In this document: piece by piece, positions 5,895-14,033 of the stretch
Layout of the letters: each line of letters opens with the position of its first letter
Position numbering within the stretch: the first letter of the stretch is position 1
From: JAURFX01 sp038125265
GTDB taxonomy: Bacteria; Pseudomonadota; Gammaproteobacteria; Steroidobacterales; Rariloculaceae
DNA length: 33,905 nt
Assembly: GCA_038125265.1 (NCBI GenBank)
Contig: JAYPDM010000012.1
Span: 1-33,905, forward strand
Reading direction: 5' to 3'
Notes under the pieces: generated by a model
What the model saw: the letters and a program-made list of their open reading frames with translations, nothing else
Database searches by the model: none
Told to the model about the DNA's origin: nothing
Program-made: the position numbers and the translations under genes

Positions 5895-8483
5895 ATGTAC
5901 CCTTTTAAAGACATAGAGAATAAGTGGCAAACTTACTGGGAGAAGAATAAGACTTTTCAAGTACCTAAAGATATTGATAAATCTAAGCCAAAATACTACG
6001 TTCTTGATATGTTCCCATATCCAAGTGGTGATGGGCTCCATGTAGGCCATCCAGAGGGATACACTGCCTCAGATATCATTGCTAGGTACAAACGAATGCA
6101 AGGCTTTAATGTGCTTCATCCGATGGGGTGGGACGCTTTTGGCCTTCCTGCAGAGCAGTATGCAATAAAAACAGGTACTCACCCAAAAATTACTACTGAA
6201 AAAAATATTAATAGATTTAAAAAGCAGCTTAAGTCATTCGGATTTTCATATGACTGGGACCTTGAGATAAATACGACCGATCCAGATTACTACAAATGGA
6301 CACAATGGATATTTTTACAAATGTTTAAAAAGAATCTTGCATATCAATCCAATATGCCTGTTTGGTGGTGCGAACAACTTGGTACGACGCTCGCAAATGA
6401 AGAGGTTATCGATGGGTTATCTGAAGTTGGGGGTTTTCAGTGCGAGCGTAAACCCTTGAAGCAATGGATGTTAAAAATTACCAATTATGCTGAAAAACTC
6501 TTAGAGGGACTTGATTCTCTGGATTGGCCTCTAAGCACCATTGAAATGCAAAAGAATTGGATAGGTAAAAGTATTGGCGCAGAGATAAATTTTAAAGTAG
6601 AGAAAAGTGACGAGATTATTTCAATTTTTACAACAAGGCCTGATACTATCTTTGGAGCAACATATATTGTTCTGTCACCGGAGCATGAATTAGTAACGCA
6701 AATTACAAAGGATGAATTCAAATTAGATATTGAGAAATACATTAATCTCTCGGCGAAAAAATCTGATCTAGAGAGGACCGCCCAAACCAAAGAGAAATCT
6801 GGTGCCTTCACTGGTAGCTATGCGATAAATCCGGTTAGTAAAAAATTAATTCCAATTTGGATTGCTGATTATGTACTTGCGCATTATGGAACCGGTGCAA
6901 TTATGGCTGTCCCCGGGGAAGATCAAAGAGATTGGGAATTTGCTGTTCAGTATGATCTTGAAATTATCAGGACTGTTCAACCCCCATCTGAATTTGATGG
7001 TGAAGCATATACCGGAGAGGGTAACTCCATTAATAGCGACTTTCTTGATGGTTTAAATATTGAAGATTCAAAAAAGAAAATTATTGAATATATTGAGTCG
7101 AACAATATTGGTAACCAGAAAATTAATTATAAATTAAGAGACTGGCTTTTCTCGAGACAGAGATACTGGGGAGAGCCCTTTCCAATACTCTTTGATAACG
7201 ACACCATTATTCCTATTGATGAAGGTGAACTTCCCATAACCCTTCCCGAGCTAGAGGACTTTAAGCCTAGCGGTTCACCAGAAGGGCCATTAATTAAGGC
7301 TAAGGATTGGCTAAAAGTAAGGAAGGGTAGTAAAGAACTATCTCGTGAAACAAATACTATGCCTCAGTGGGCTGGATCCTGTTGGTATTACCTAAGATAT
7401 ATAGACCCTAATAATCATACCCAATTGATTGATAAAGAATTGGAAGAATATTGGATGCCAGTAGATTTATATGTAGGTGGGTCAGAGCATGCCGTTCTGC
7501 ATTTACTATATGCAAGATTTTGGCATAAGTTTCTATATGATATTGGCATAACATCAACGCAAGAGCCTTTCAAAAAACTGGTTCATCAGGGGATGATACT
7601 TGGTGAAGCTGAGTACTATGCTTATCAAACTGGAGGTAAATTTATATCTTCAAAAAATATTAAAGATACTCAAGAGACTCAAGAATTAAAACAAATAAAG
7701 ATTAATGAGGCTGATGTAGTTGAGAAAGATGGTTTTTATTTCTTAAGGGATAACTTAAATATTCAGCTTGAACTGAAAAGCTCAAAAATGAGTAAAAGCA
7801 GAGGTAATGTTGTCAATCCTGATGAGATCGTGAGTAAATACGGAGCTGATGCTTTTAGACTGTATGAAATGTTTATGGGTCCACTTGAGCAGGTAAAGCC
7901 TTGGAGCACCAGTGGCGTAGAAGGTACTTATCGGTTCCTAAATAGGGTTTGGAATCTTTTTATAGATAGTGAAAACTCAAGTATAAAAACTCATATTCAT
8001 GATAACGAAGGAGAAGAATCTGAAAAAAGAATTTTGGCAAAGGTAACTAAAAAAGTTACCTCAGATATCGAAGCGTTTAGATTTAACACTGCAATCTCAA
8101 GCTTAATGGAAGCTCTCAATGCTCTGTATAAACTTGACTCAATTAGCGTCAATACGGTAGAAAACTTTCTGTTGCTCTTATCTCCTCTAGCCCCACATAT
8201 ATCTGAAGAAATATGGAATAGATTAGGCCATGCTCGGACTCTAGCTTATGAATCATGGCCGATAGCTGATTCAAGGTATCTTATTGAAGATGCATATGAA
8301 CTTCCCATACAAGTAAATGGAAAAGTAAGAGGTAAGCTAACATTTAGTATTGATCAGGATAAGGATACCGTTATAACCCTAGCCAAAGAGGAGCCCTCTA
8401 TTGCTAAATATATTTCTGGAAGTGAAATTGTAAAAACGATCTATGTTGAAAAAAGGATCCTTAACTTTGTAACTAAAAAGTGA
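5895..8483 (+). CDS. leuS: Leucyl-tRNA synthetase LeuS
   Basis: LeuS charges tRNA-Leu and edits mischarged amino acids. The 862-residue length matches the bacterial enzyme (E. coli 860). The catalytic H-V-G-H is at 49-52 within P-Y-P-S-G-D-G-L-H-V-G-H. K-M-S-K-S is at 631-635. The CP1 editing domain shows the threonine-rich T-T-R-P-D-T-I-F-G near 245-253. The C-terminal region has the Q-V-N-G-K-V-R-G-K-L stretch and ends with a small domain. The ATG at 5895 gives the expected N-terminus but lacks a clear ribosome-binding site. The last 43 bp overlap the convergent lnt gene, so both genes share sequence on opposite strands. Confidence 0.97.
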   Translation: MYPFKDIENKWQTYWEKNKTFQVPKDIDKSKPKYYVLDMFPYPSGDGLHVGHPEGYTASDIIARYKRMQGFNVLHPMGWDAFGLPAEQYAIKTGTHPKITTEKNINRFKKQLKSFGFSYDWDLEINTTDPDYYKWTQWIFLQMFKKNLAYQSNMPVWWCEQLGTTLANEEVIDGLSEVGGFQCERKPLKQWMLKITNYAEKLLEGLDSLDWPLSTIEMQKNWIGKSIGAEINFKVEKSDEIISIFTTRPDTIFGATYIVLSPEHELVTQITKDEFKLDIEKYINLSAKKSDLERTAQTKEKSGAFTGSYAINPVSKKLIPIWIADYVLAHYGTGAIMAVPGEDQRDWEFAVQYDLEIIRTVQPPSEFDGEAYTGEGNSINSDFLDGLNIEDSKKKIIEYIESNNIGNQKINYKLRDWLFSRQRYWGEPFPILFDNDTIIPIDEGELPITLPELEDFKPSGSPEGPLIKAKDWLKVRKGSKELSRETNTMPQWAGSCWYYLRYIDPNNHTQLIDKELEEYWMPVDLYVGGSEHAVLHLLYARFWHKFLYDIGITSTQEPFKKLVHQGMILGEAEYYAYQTGGKFISSKNIKDTQETQELKQIKINEADVVEKDGFYFLRDNLNIQLELKSSKMSKSRGNVVNPDEIVSKYGADAFRLYEMFMGPLEQVKPWSTSGVEGTYRFLNRVWNLFIDSENSSIKTHIHDNEGEESEKRILAKVTKKVTSDIEAFRFNTAISSLMEALNALYKLDSISVNTVENFLLLLSPLAPHISEEIWNRLGHARTLAYESWPIADSRYLIEDAYELPIQVNGKVRGKLTFSIDQDKDTVITLAKEEPSIAKYISGSEIVKTIYVEKRILNFVTKK

Positions 8484-9901
8484 GTGATTGAAATTATTAA
8501 TATAAATACTAATGTACTAAGTAGACCAAATGCCCCAAAAGGTGTTTTTCCTAGTGTGCCATTGACTTCTCCCCTTAAAATACTTTGAACTTGTGTGGGC
8601 AGTTTAGAAGCAATACTTCCATCAGGATTAATATGTCCAGAAATTCCTGTATTTGCAGATCTTAAGAGAGGTTTACCAAATTCTTTAGCTCTAATTTGAG
8701 AAAAACTTATATGCTGGCTCAGTGCAGGGGAATCATTAAACCAACCATCATTAGTAACATTAAGAAAAATATTTGCTTCCTGGTTACTAAAAAAAGTCTC
8801 ATAAAATGCATCCTCAAAACAAATTGATGGGGCAAAGAATATATCTTTTATTTCGATAAAACTTTGAGCATCTACTCCCTTCTCAATGAGAGGAATGGGG
8901 ACCCTTATGTTGTTAAAAATACCAGCAAAATAGTCACTTAGCGGGATATACTCTCCAAAAGGCACTAGGCGTCTCTTAAAGTAAGTTTGTACTGATTCAT
9001 CGGACAGTGCAATTAACTCATTGGAGCTATAACCAGGAACTTGTCCTCTATTCACTGCTCCAAAAATAATATCACTATTGCTGCTTGCAAGTTGATTGAA
9101 TATCGCTTCATCTGGAAGTATAAAGGTCGCCTCAGGAAGAATAATTATTTCTGAAAAACTACTTTCTTGTGTAATTTTATTTAAATTATCCATTTCAATT
9201 TGATTGTAATTGGTACCTGATAATCTCACAGATTGATCAATACCAGTCTGAATGATTGAGTAACTTATTGAATTATCGAGGGGATCTGTCCAATCAATGC
9301 TAGATAAAGATATACTCATGATAACCAATCCGAACATCCAAATTAACATTGATTTTTTTTGTTTCATTCGAAATAACATCAATATACATGAGCAGAAATA
9401 AATTATAAAAAATGTAACTCCGAGCCCCCCAATGATTGGAAATAAAGAGTTAAAAATTGAATACAATTGACTCTGATAAACTGAAAACCATGGAAAGCCT
9501 CCAAGAATAATAGATCTTAAATACTCAAAAAAAACAAAAACAATTGGAAAGATGTAAACAAAATTTCCCTCTCTATGCTTTATCCATAGTTTCGTGAATA
9601 AAAAACTAAGACCAACAAAAAGAGCCATATAACAAGCCAATAAAATTACAAGAGATATACTTATTCCCATAGGCACTTGTCCGTATTCATGAATACTAAT
9701 AAATACCCAATGTATACCTGGCAAGAACAATCCCAGACCAAATATAAATCCTATAAAAAATGATTCTAAGTATGCGTCGCTGGGAATTCTAAGAAAAATT
9801 ACTAGCGGATATATAAATAAAAAAATAGCAAACCAAAGGTTAAAAGGAGGAAATGCAAGGTTAAGCAAAGCCCCGAGAAAAAAGAGAATTACAAAATGCA
9901 T
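8441..9901 (-). CDS. lnt: Apolipoprotein N-acyltransferase Lnt
   Basis: Lnt is the inner-membrane enzyme that N-acylates the lipidated cysteine, the last step of lipoprotein maturation. The 486-residue product has hydrophobic membrane segments covering about residues 1-200, a periplasmic nitrilase-like domain, and a final membrane segment near 463-478. The catalytic triad is visible as E257 (L-P-E-A), K309 before R-L-V-P-F-G-E, and C361 in S-I-C-F-E-D. The K-to-C spacing equals that of E. coli. It lies 6 bp downstream of ybeX. Its last 14 codons lie antisense to the end of leuS. LptE is one predicted lipoprotein client encoded in this window. Confidence 0.96.
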   Translation of the reverse strand: MHFVILFFLGALLNLAFPPFNLWFAIFLFIYPLVIFLRIPSDAYLESFFIGFIFGLGLFLPGIHWVFISIHEYGQVPMGISISLVILLACYMALFVGLSFLFTKLWIKHREGNFVYIFPIVFVFFEYLRSIILGGFPWFSVYQSQLYSIFNSLFPIIGGLGVTFFIIYFCSCILMLFRMKQKKSMLIWMFGLVIMSISLSSIDWTDPLDNSISYSIIQTGIDQSVRLSGTNYNQIEMDNLNKITQESSFSEIIILPEATFILPDEAIFNQLASSNSDIIFGAVNRGQVPGYSSNELIALSDESVQTYFKRRLVPFGEYIPLSDYFAGIFNNIRVPIPLIEKGVDAQSFIEIKDIFFAPSICFEDAFYETFFSNQEANIFLNVTNDGWFNDSPALSQHISFSQIRAKEFGKPLLRSANTGISGHINPDGSIASKLPTQVQSILRGEVNGTLGKTPFGAFGLLSTLVFILIISITHFLVTKLRILFST

Positions 9902-9907
9902 TTAGCT

Positions 9908-10735
9908 TTATGAAACTTTTGATACTTCAATAAAGTGTATCCTTCTTCTATCGACACTAATGACTTTAAAACTGAATCCCTCGAAATCTATAGATTCACC
10001 CCTCTTTGGCAATCGCTCTAGATGATGGACCACTAAACCACCTAACGTATCATAGTCAGCATCATCAAGGTCAACCTTAAAAAATTCATTAAATTCGTCG
10101 ATTCTGTATTGGGCTTTAATTTTGTATAAATTTTCAGAAAGCTCAATAATTAAATCTGTTTCCTCAATATCATACTCATCATCTATATCACCAACAATTT
10201 GCTCAAGCACATCTTCAATCGTAGCAAGACCTGATACACCACCAAACTCATCAACTACTATTGCTAAATGACTTCTACTTTCTCGAAATTGAGCAAGTAG
10301 CTTATCCAGCTTCATCCCCTCAGGAATAAAAATCGCTTGTCTTAAATTATCTGAAATATCAAAAGTCTCTTTCTCAGTAGAGATTGCATATTTAATGAGG
10401 TCTTTTGCTAAAAATATACCTAATACCTCATCTTTGTCTTCCCCTATAACCGGAAATCTTGAGTGTCCGGATTCAGAAATAATCTTTATGTATTCATCAA
10501 TCGTATCGTCTCGATCAAGAACGACCATTTGAGATCTAGGTATCATGATATCTCTGACATTGATATCAACTACCTCCAAAACCCCTAGCATCATTGTTAA
10601 AACATCGTTTGAAACTAAATTATCCTGCTCAAGCGAACGCAAAAGATCTTCAGCTTTTTCTTTTTCATTATGCGCTTTCCCAATACCAAGTTTATTAAGA
10701 AAGAGCCTAAGAATATTTTTATTTGATTTGCTCAT
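9908..10735 (-). CDS. corC: CBS-domain protein YbeX/CorC (divalent cation homeostasis)
   Basis: This 275-residue soluble CNNM/CorC-type protein has two CBS domains (about 60-115 and 127-185), with G-H-S-R-F-P-V at 90-96 and V-D-E-F-G-G-x-x-G-L at 161-170. A C-terminal CorC_HlyC domain follows at about 195-272. There is no DUF21 membrane domain, as in E. coli YbeX. The family is linked to magnesium and cobalt efflux and, through its conserved neighbours, to ribosome metabolism; the exact biochemical activity is unsettled. Its start codon directly abuts the ybeY stop, and lnt follows after 6 bp. Confidence 0.93.
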   Translation of the reverse strand: MSKSNKNILRLFLNKLGIGKAHNEKEKAEDLLRSLEQDNLVSNDVLTMMLGVLEVVDINVRDIMIPRSQMVVLDRDDTIDEYIKIISESGHSRFPVIGEDKDEVLGIFLAKDLIKYAISTEKETFDISDNLRQAIFIPEGMKLDKLLAQFRESRSHLAIVVDEFGGVSGLATIEDVLEQIVGDIDDEYDIEETDLIIELSENLYKIKAQYRIDEFNEFFKVDLDDADYDTLGGLVVHHLERLPKRGESIDFEGFSFKVISVDRRRIHFIEVSKVS

Positions 10736-11209
10736 TTAATGTATGTATGGATTAGAATAACCCAACTTTGAGAGTATATTAATTTCTTTTGCTTCCATTG
10801 TAAGCGCCTCAGACTCAAATTCATGATCATATCCTAATAAATGCAGAACACCATGGACTATCATATGAACCCAATGCTTATCTATATCTAAATGATTGAT
10901 TCGAGCCTCTTTATCAATATAGTCAGGACAAAGCACTAAATCACCCAGATGCTCCATCTCTTCTCCTTTTTCTTGAGAATACTTATACCCTTGGAACGAT
11001 AAAACATTAGTAGGTTTATTCTTTTTTTTATATTCTTGATTGATTTTTTTCATTTCTGAAAGGCTCACATATTTAATGCATATACTGGAATTATGCGTAA
11101 TATCGAGTGACTTAAGAACTGCTTTAACTACATTATATTTATCTGGAATATTTGCAATCTTCCCATCATTAATTATTTCAATATTTAGTGCCGAACTGCC
11201 TGGAGACAT
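10736..11209 (-). CDS. ybeY: Endoribonuclease YbeY (16S rRNA 3' maturation, quality control)
   Basis: YbeY is a metal-dependent single-strand endoribonuclease involved in 16S rRNA 3' end maturation and ribosome quality control. The 157-residue product carries the zinc motif H-G-V-L-H-L-L-G-Y-D-H at 119-129, with ligands H119, H123 and H129. The usual T-N-V-L-S-F stretch is at 67-72 and H-L-G-D at 87-90. Length matches E. coli (155). The start codon abuts the ybeZ stop and the stop abuts the ybeX start, so the three are almost certainly co-transcribed. Confidence 0.96.
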   Translation of the reverse strand: MSPGSSALNIEIINDGKIANIPDKYNVVKAVLKSLDITHNSSICIKYVSLSEMKKINQEYKKKNKPTNVLSFQGYKYSQEKGEEMEHLGDLVLCPDYIDKEARINHLDIDKHWVHMIVHGVLHLLGYDHEFESEALTMEAKEINILSKLGYSNPYIH

Positions 11210-12175
11210 TTATTTTTTCTTACTTATCATTTCATAGGCATCAATAATTTTTCTTACTAATGGATGCCTAACTACATCTTTTGAGTCAAAGAAAGTAAAT
11301 CCAATCTCTTTGATCGATTCTAGTATATCAATTGCATGAATTAAACCTGAGGTCGTGCCATTAGGGAGGTCGGTTTGAGTAATATCACCCGTAACAACAA
11401 CCTTAGAGTTAAACCCTACTCTGGTTAGAAACATTTTCATTTGAGCTATCGTGGTATTTTGTGCCTCATCAAGAATGATAAATGACTCATTGAGCGTTCT
11501 ACCTCTCATATAAGCCAAGGGTGCAACTTCGATGATCTGCCTTTCCATCATCCTTGCTACCGTCTCGTAACCAAGTAGTTCATAAAGCACATCAAACATG
11601 GGTCTTAAGTATGGATCAACTTTCTGACTTAAATCACCCGGTAGAAATCCAAGTTTTTCACCTGCCTCAACGGCAGGTCTTACAAGAATAATTCTATGAA
11701 CCTCTTCACTTTCAAGGGCCTGTACAGCAGATGCAACCGCTAGATATGTTTTTCCTGTTCCGGCAGGTCCAATCCCAAAATTGATATTAAATTCTTGGAT
11801 ATTATTAATATATGTAAGTTGATTAGCGCCTCTTACATCAATTTTCCTTCTTCTTGTTTTAATAAGTTTGATGGGTCTAGTATTTGACTCAGGCATACCA
11901 AGAGATTGCCTCAACATAAAATTAAATTTTTCTTTACTAATTTCCCCTACTGAGCCGAGTTGATATAACTCTAAAATAAGATTCTTAGCGTTAAGGCTAA
12001 ACTCTGCCTTGCCATCAATTTCAATCCTATAGCCTCTAATTCTTATTTCAACGTTTAATTCTTTTTCAATCAGCTTTATATTTTGATCAAATTCTCCGCA
12101 TAGATTCAATATTCCCTTAGGAACCTCGGGAGTGAGATCAAAGTTTAAAGTTGACTCTTCATAATTTTTAAGCAT
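11210..12175 (-). CDS. ybeZ: PhoH-like ATPase YbeZ
   Basis: This 321-residue PhoH-family P-loop NTPase has Walker A G-P-A-G-T-G-K-T at 136-143 and Walker B I-I-L-D-E-A-Q-N at 233-240. The N-terminal 100 residues form the small domain typical of YbeZ. The family is thought to work with YbeY in RNA metabolism; the activity is ATPase or helicase-like and less firmly defined than that of YbeY. The gene overlaps miaB by 8 bp and abuts ybeY. Confidence 0.94.
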   Translation of the reverse strand: MLKNYEESTLNFDLTPEVPKGILNLCGEFDQNIKLIEKELNVEIRIRGYRIEIDGKAEFSLNAKNLILELYQLGSVGEISKEKFNFMLRQSLGMPESNTRPIKLIKTRRRKIDVRGANQLTYINNIQEFNINFGIGPAGTGKTYLAVASAVQALESEEVHRIILVRPAVEAGEKLGFLPGDLSQKVDPYLRPMFDVLYELLGYETVARMMERQIIEVAPLAYMRGRTLNESFIILDEAQNTTIAQMKMFLTRVGFNSKVVVTGDITQTDLPNGTTSGLIHAIDILESIKEIGFTFFDSKDVVRHPLVRKIIDAYEMISKKK

Positions 12176-13517
12176 AGATTCGCTCTTGTTCTGGTAATAT
12201 CATTCTGCCTCGCAATGAATTAGACATAGCTTGGGTAATCTGAACTTCGATTATCTTACCGATAAAATGATGGTCTCCCGGCAAATTAACCCATTTATTA
12301 TTTTCTGTCCTGCCAGTAATTTCGTTTTTATTTTTCTTAGACATATTTTCTATTAAAACCTTTTCTACCGACCCAACCATACCCTGGCTTATACTTTGGG
12401 CATTGCTATTAATTTTTGCTTGTAAAATTTCAAGCCTTCTTTGCTTCACCTCGATAGATACTTCATCAGTTAGTATAGATGCTGGCGTCCCGGGTCTTGG
12501 GCTGTATAAAAAACTAAAGCTATGATCAAAACCAACGCGATCAATTACATCGAGAGTTTCCTCAAAGTCACTATCTGTCTCTCCGGGAAAACCTACAATA
12601 AAGTCAGAAGACAGTGATAATTTTGGGTTTCCAGATTTTAATTTATCGACAATTTTTAAAAAGTATTCCCTACTATATCCTCTCTTCATAGCTTTCAAGA
12701 TTTTATTTGATCCACTTTGAATTGGCAGATGAAGATAGCTTCCAAACTTTGAATCTGAAGTCATAACACTGATTAAATCTGCATCAAAATCTATTGGATG
12801 CGAGGTTGTAAAACGTATTCTTTTAACTTCATCAATCATAGCTATAAGCTCTAACAGGAAGGCAAATTTTACTTGCTTGCCATTTGCTAATTGACTCTTA
12901 TAGGCATTCACATTTTGTCCTAAAAGATTAATTTCACTCACGCCTTTTTGAGTAAGATGAACAATCTCATCGAGTATATCCTCAACCGGCCTGCTCAGCT
13001 CTTCACCCCTGGTATAGGGTACAACACAAAATGCGCAAAATTTATTACATCCCTCCATAATCGATACAAATGCAGTAGTCTTAATGTCTATCGCATTGGG
13101 CAAATGATTAAACTTTTCATTTTTATAAAAGTTGATATCTACCACTCTCTTTTTATGCAGTTTTGACTCGCTAACAAGATGAGGTAATTTATGAAGTGTC
13201 TGTGGCCCAAAAACAATATCCACATAGGGTGCCCTTTTAATAATGGCATCTCCCTCCTGAGACGCAACACATCCTCCGACAGCAATTAAAATTTCAGGAT
13301 TTTTTTGCTTAAGTTTTTTCCATTTACCAAGCAAAGAAAAAACCTTTTCTTGAGCCTTTTCTCTGATAGAGCATGTATTCATAATAAGAATATCAGCTTG
13401 ATCTGCAGCTAATGTAGCCTCTGCGGCAAAATGATTTTTCAGGAGGTCTATGATTTTTTCAGAATCATATTCATTCATTTGGCAACCAAATGTCTGTATA
13501 AACGCCTTGTTGATCAT
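12168..13517 (-). CDS. miaB: tRNA-2-methylthio-N6-dimethylallyladenosine synthase MiaB
   Basis: MiaB is a radical-SAM methylthiotransferase that adds a methylthio group to i6A37 of tRNAs reading UNN codons. The 449-residue product has the N-terminal UPF0004 domain with cluster ligands C12, C49 and C83. The radical-SAM motif C157-x3-C161-x2-C164 follows, and a TRAM domain occupies about 378-445. All six cysteines are present. Length is near the family norm (E. coli 474). It starts 6 bp after the ssb stop, which is unusual, and overlaps ybeZ by 8 bp. Confidence 0.97.
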   Translation of the reverse strand: MINKAFIQTFGCQMNEYDSEKIIDLLKNHFAAEATLAADQADILIMNTCSIREKAQEKVFSLLGKWKKLKQKNPEILIAVGGCVASQEGDAIIKRAPYVDIVFGPQTLHKLPHLVSESKLHKKRVVDINFYKNEKFNHLPNAIDIKTTAFVSIMEGCNKFCAFCVVPYTRGEELSRPVEDILDEIVHLTQKGVSEINLLGQNVNAYKSQLANGKQVKFAFLLELIAMIDEVKRIRFTTSHPIDFDADLISVMTSDSKFGSYLHLPIQSGSNKILKAMKRGYSREYFLKIVDKLKSGNPKLSLSSDFIVGFPGETDSDFEETLDVIDRVGFDHSFSFLYSPRPGTPASILTDEVSIEVKQRRLEILQAKINSNAQSISQGMVGSVEKVLIENMSKKNKNEITGRTENNKWVNLPGDHHFIGKIIEVQITQAMSNSLRGRMILPEQERIYA

Positions 13518-13523
13518 TAAAAA

Positions 13524-13937
13524 CTAAAAAGGTATATCGTCATCAAATGGATCATCGGAAGAAGCCGATGTAATATTTGGGCTTTCGCTTGAGTCTGAGC
13601 TACCCCTGGAATCGAGAAATTGAAAATTATCGGCTATGACCTCTGTGGTATACCTATCCTTACCATCTTGATCTTGCCACTTATTGGTTCTTAAGCTTCC
13701 CTCTACATAGATCTTGGAGCCTTTTTTTAAATATTGAGACACCGTTTCAGCTCTCTTGCCAAAAAAAACGACTCGATGCCATTCGGTTCTCTCTTTAGAT
13801 TCGCCTGTAACCCTATCTTTCCATGCGTCACTGGTAGCTATGCTCACTCTTGCTACACTGCCCCCAGTCGGCATTTCACGAATATCTGGATCAGCACCAA
13901 GATTTCCCACTAAAATTACTTTGTTTACTCCTGACAT
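13524..13937 (-). CDS. ssb: Single-stranded DNA-binding protein Ssb
   Basis: Ssb coats single-stranded DNA during replication, repair and recombination. The 137-residue product has the OB-fold start N-K-V-I-L-V-G-N-L-G, the T-E-W-H-R-V-V-F-F-G core, and an acidic tip D-D-D-I-P-F that recruits partner proteins. The serine-rich linker is short, so the protein is smaller than E. coli SSB (178). I chose the ATG at 13937 over an in-frame TTG at 13943 because it gives the standard N-terminus M-S-G-V-N-K. A perfect TATAAT ends 6 bp before that ATG, which suggests a leaderless transcript. It is divergent from uvrA, as in E. coli. Confidence 0.96.
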   Translation of the reverse strand: MSGVNKVILVGNLGADPDIREMPTGGSVARVSIATSDAWKDRVTGESKERTEWHRVVFFGKRAETVSQYLKKGSKIYVEGSLRTNKWQDQDGKDRYTTEVIADNFQFLDSRGSSDSSESPNITSASSDDPFDDDIPF

Positions 13938-13943
13938 AACCAA

Positions 13944-13952
13944 ATTATAGCA
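13944..13952 (-). promoter_or_regulatory. Extended -10 promoter of ssb
   Basis: On the minus strand the sequence TGCTATAAT is a perfect extended -10 element (TG-N-TATAAT). Only 6 bases separate it from the ssb ATG, so the transcript would begin at or next to the start codon. The -35 region at a normal spacing is poor, as is usual for extended -10 promoters. The -10 box overlaps the first arm of an inverted repeat. Confidence 0.65.
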
Positions 13953-13975
13953 CCAAGTGCTATACAGATAGCATC
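13946..13975. promoter_or_regulatory. Candidate operator of ssb/uvrA: three half-sites in alternating orientation
   Basis: TATAGCAC, CAA, GTGCTATA is a perfect inverted repeat at 13946-13964 with 8 bp arms. The second arm also pairs with a third copy, TGCTAT, ACAG, ATAGCA, at 13958-13973. The half-sites therefore recur every 10-11 bp, with the outer two in the same orientation 21 bp apart. The first overlaps the ssb -10 box and the third overlaps the likely uvrA -35 region. In E. coli this divergent region carries a LexA box; here the canonical CTGT-N8-ACAG is absent, though CTATACAG at 13960-13967 resembles one LexA half. The protein that would bind is unknown. Confidence 0.5.
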
Positions 13976-13992
13976 AAATTATGAGATTCAGA

Positions 13993-13998
13993 TATAAT
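13993..13998 (+). promoter_or_regulatory. -10 box of uvrA
   Basis: A consensus TATAAT lies 35 bp before the uvrA ATG, implying a leader of roughly 29 nt. The hexamer 17 bp upstream (13970-13975) is a poor -35 match and coincides with the third operator half-site. No strong ribosome-binding sequence is seen before the ATG. Confidence 0.5.
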
Positions 13999-14033
13999 TA
14001 GGAGTTTACTTTTACAAGTGCAATTTTTCCTAG

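Noticed and set aside
8452..8466. AAGGATCCTT palindrome near the leuS/lnt ends as a terminator
   Set aside because: The palindrome has no room for a loop, and the sequence is part of both coding regions.
13938..14033. A canonical LexA box in the ssb/uvrA region
   Set aside because: No CTGT-N8-ACAG match is present; only one half resembles it (13960-13967).
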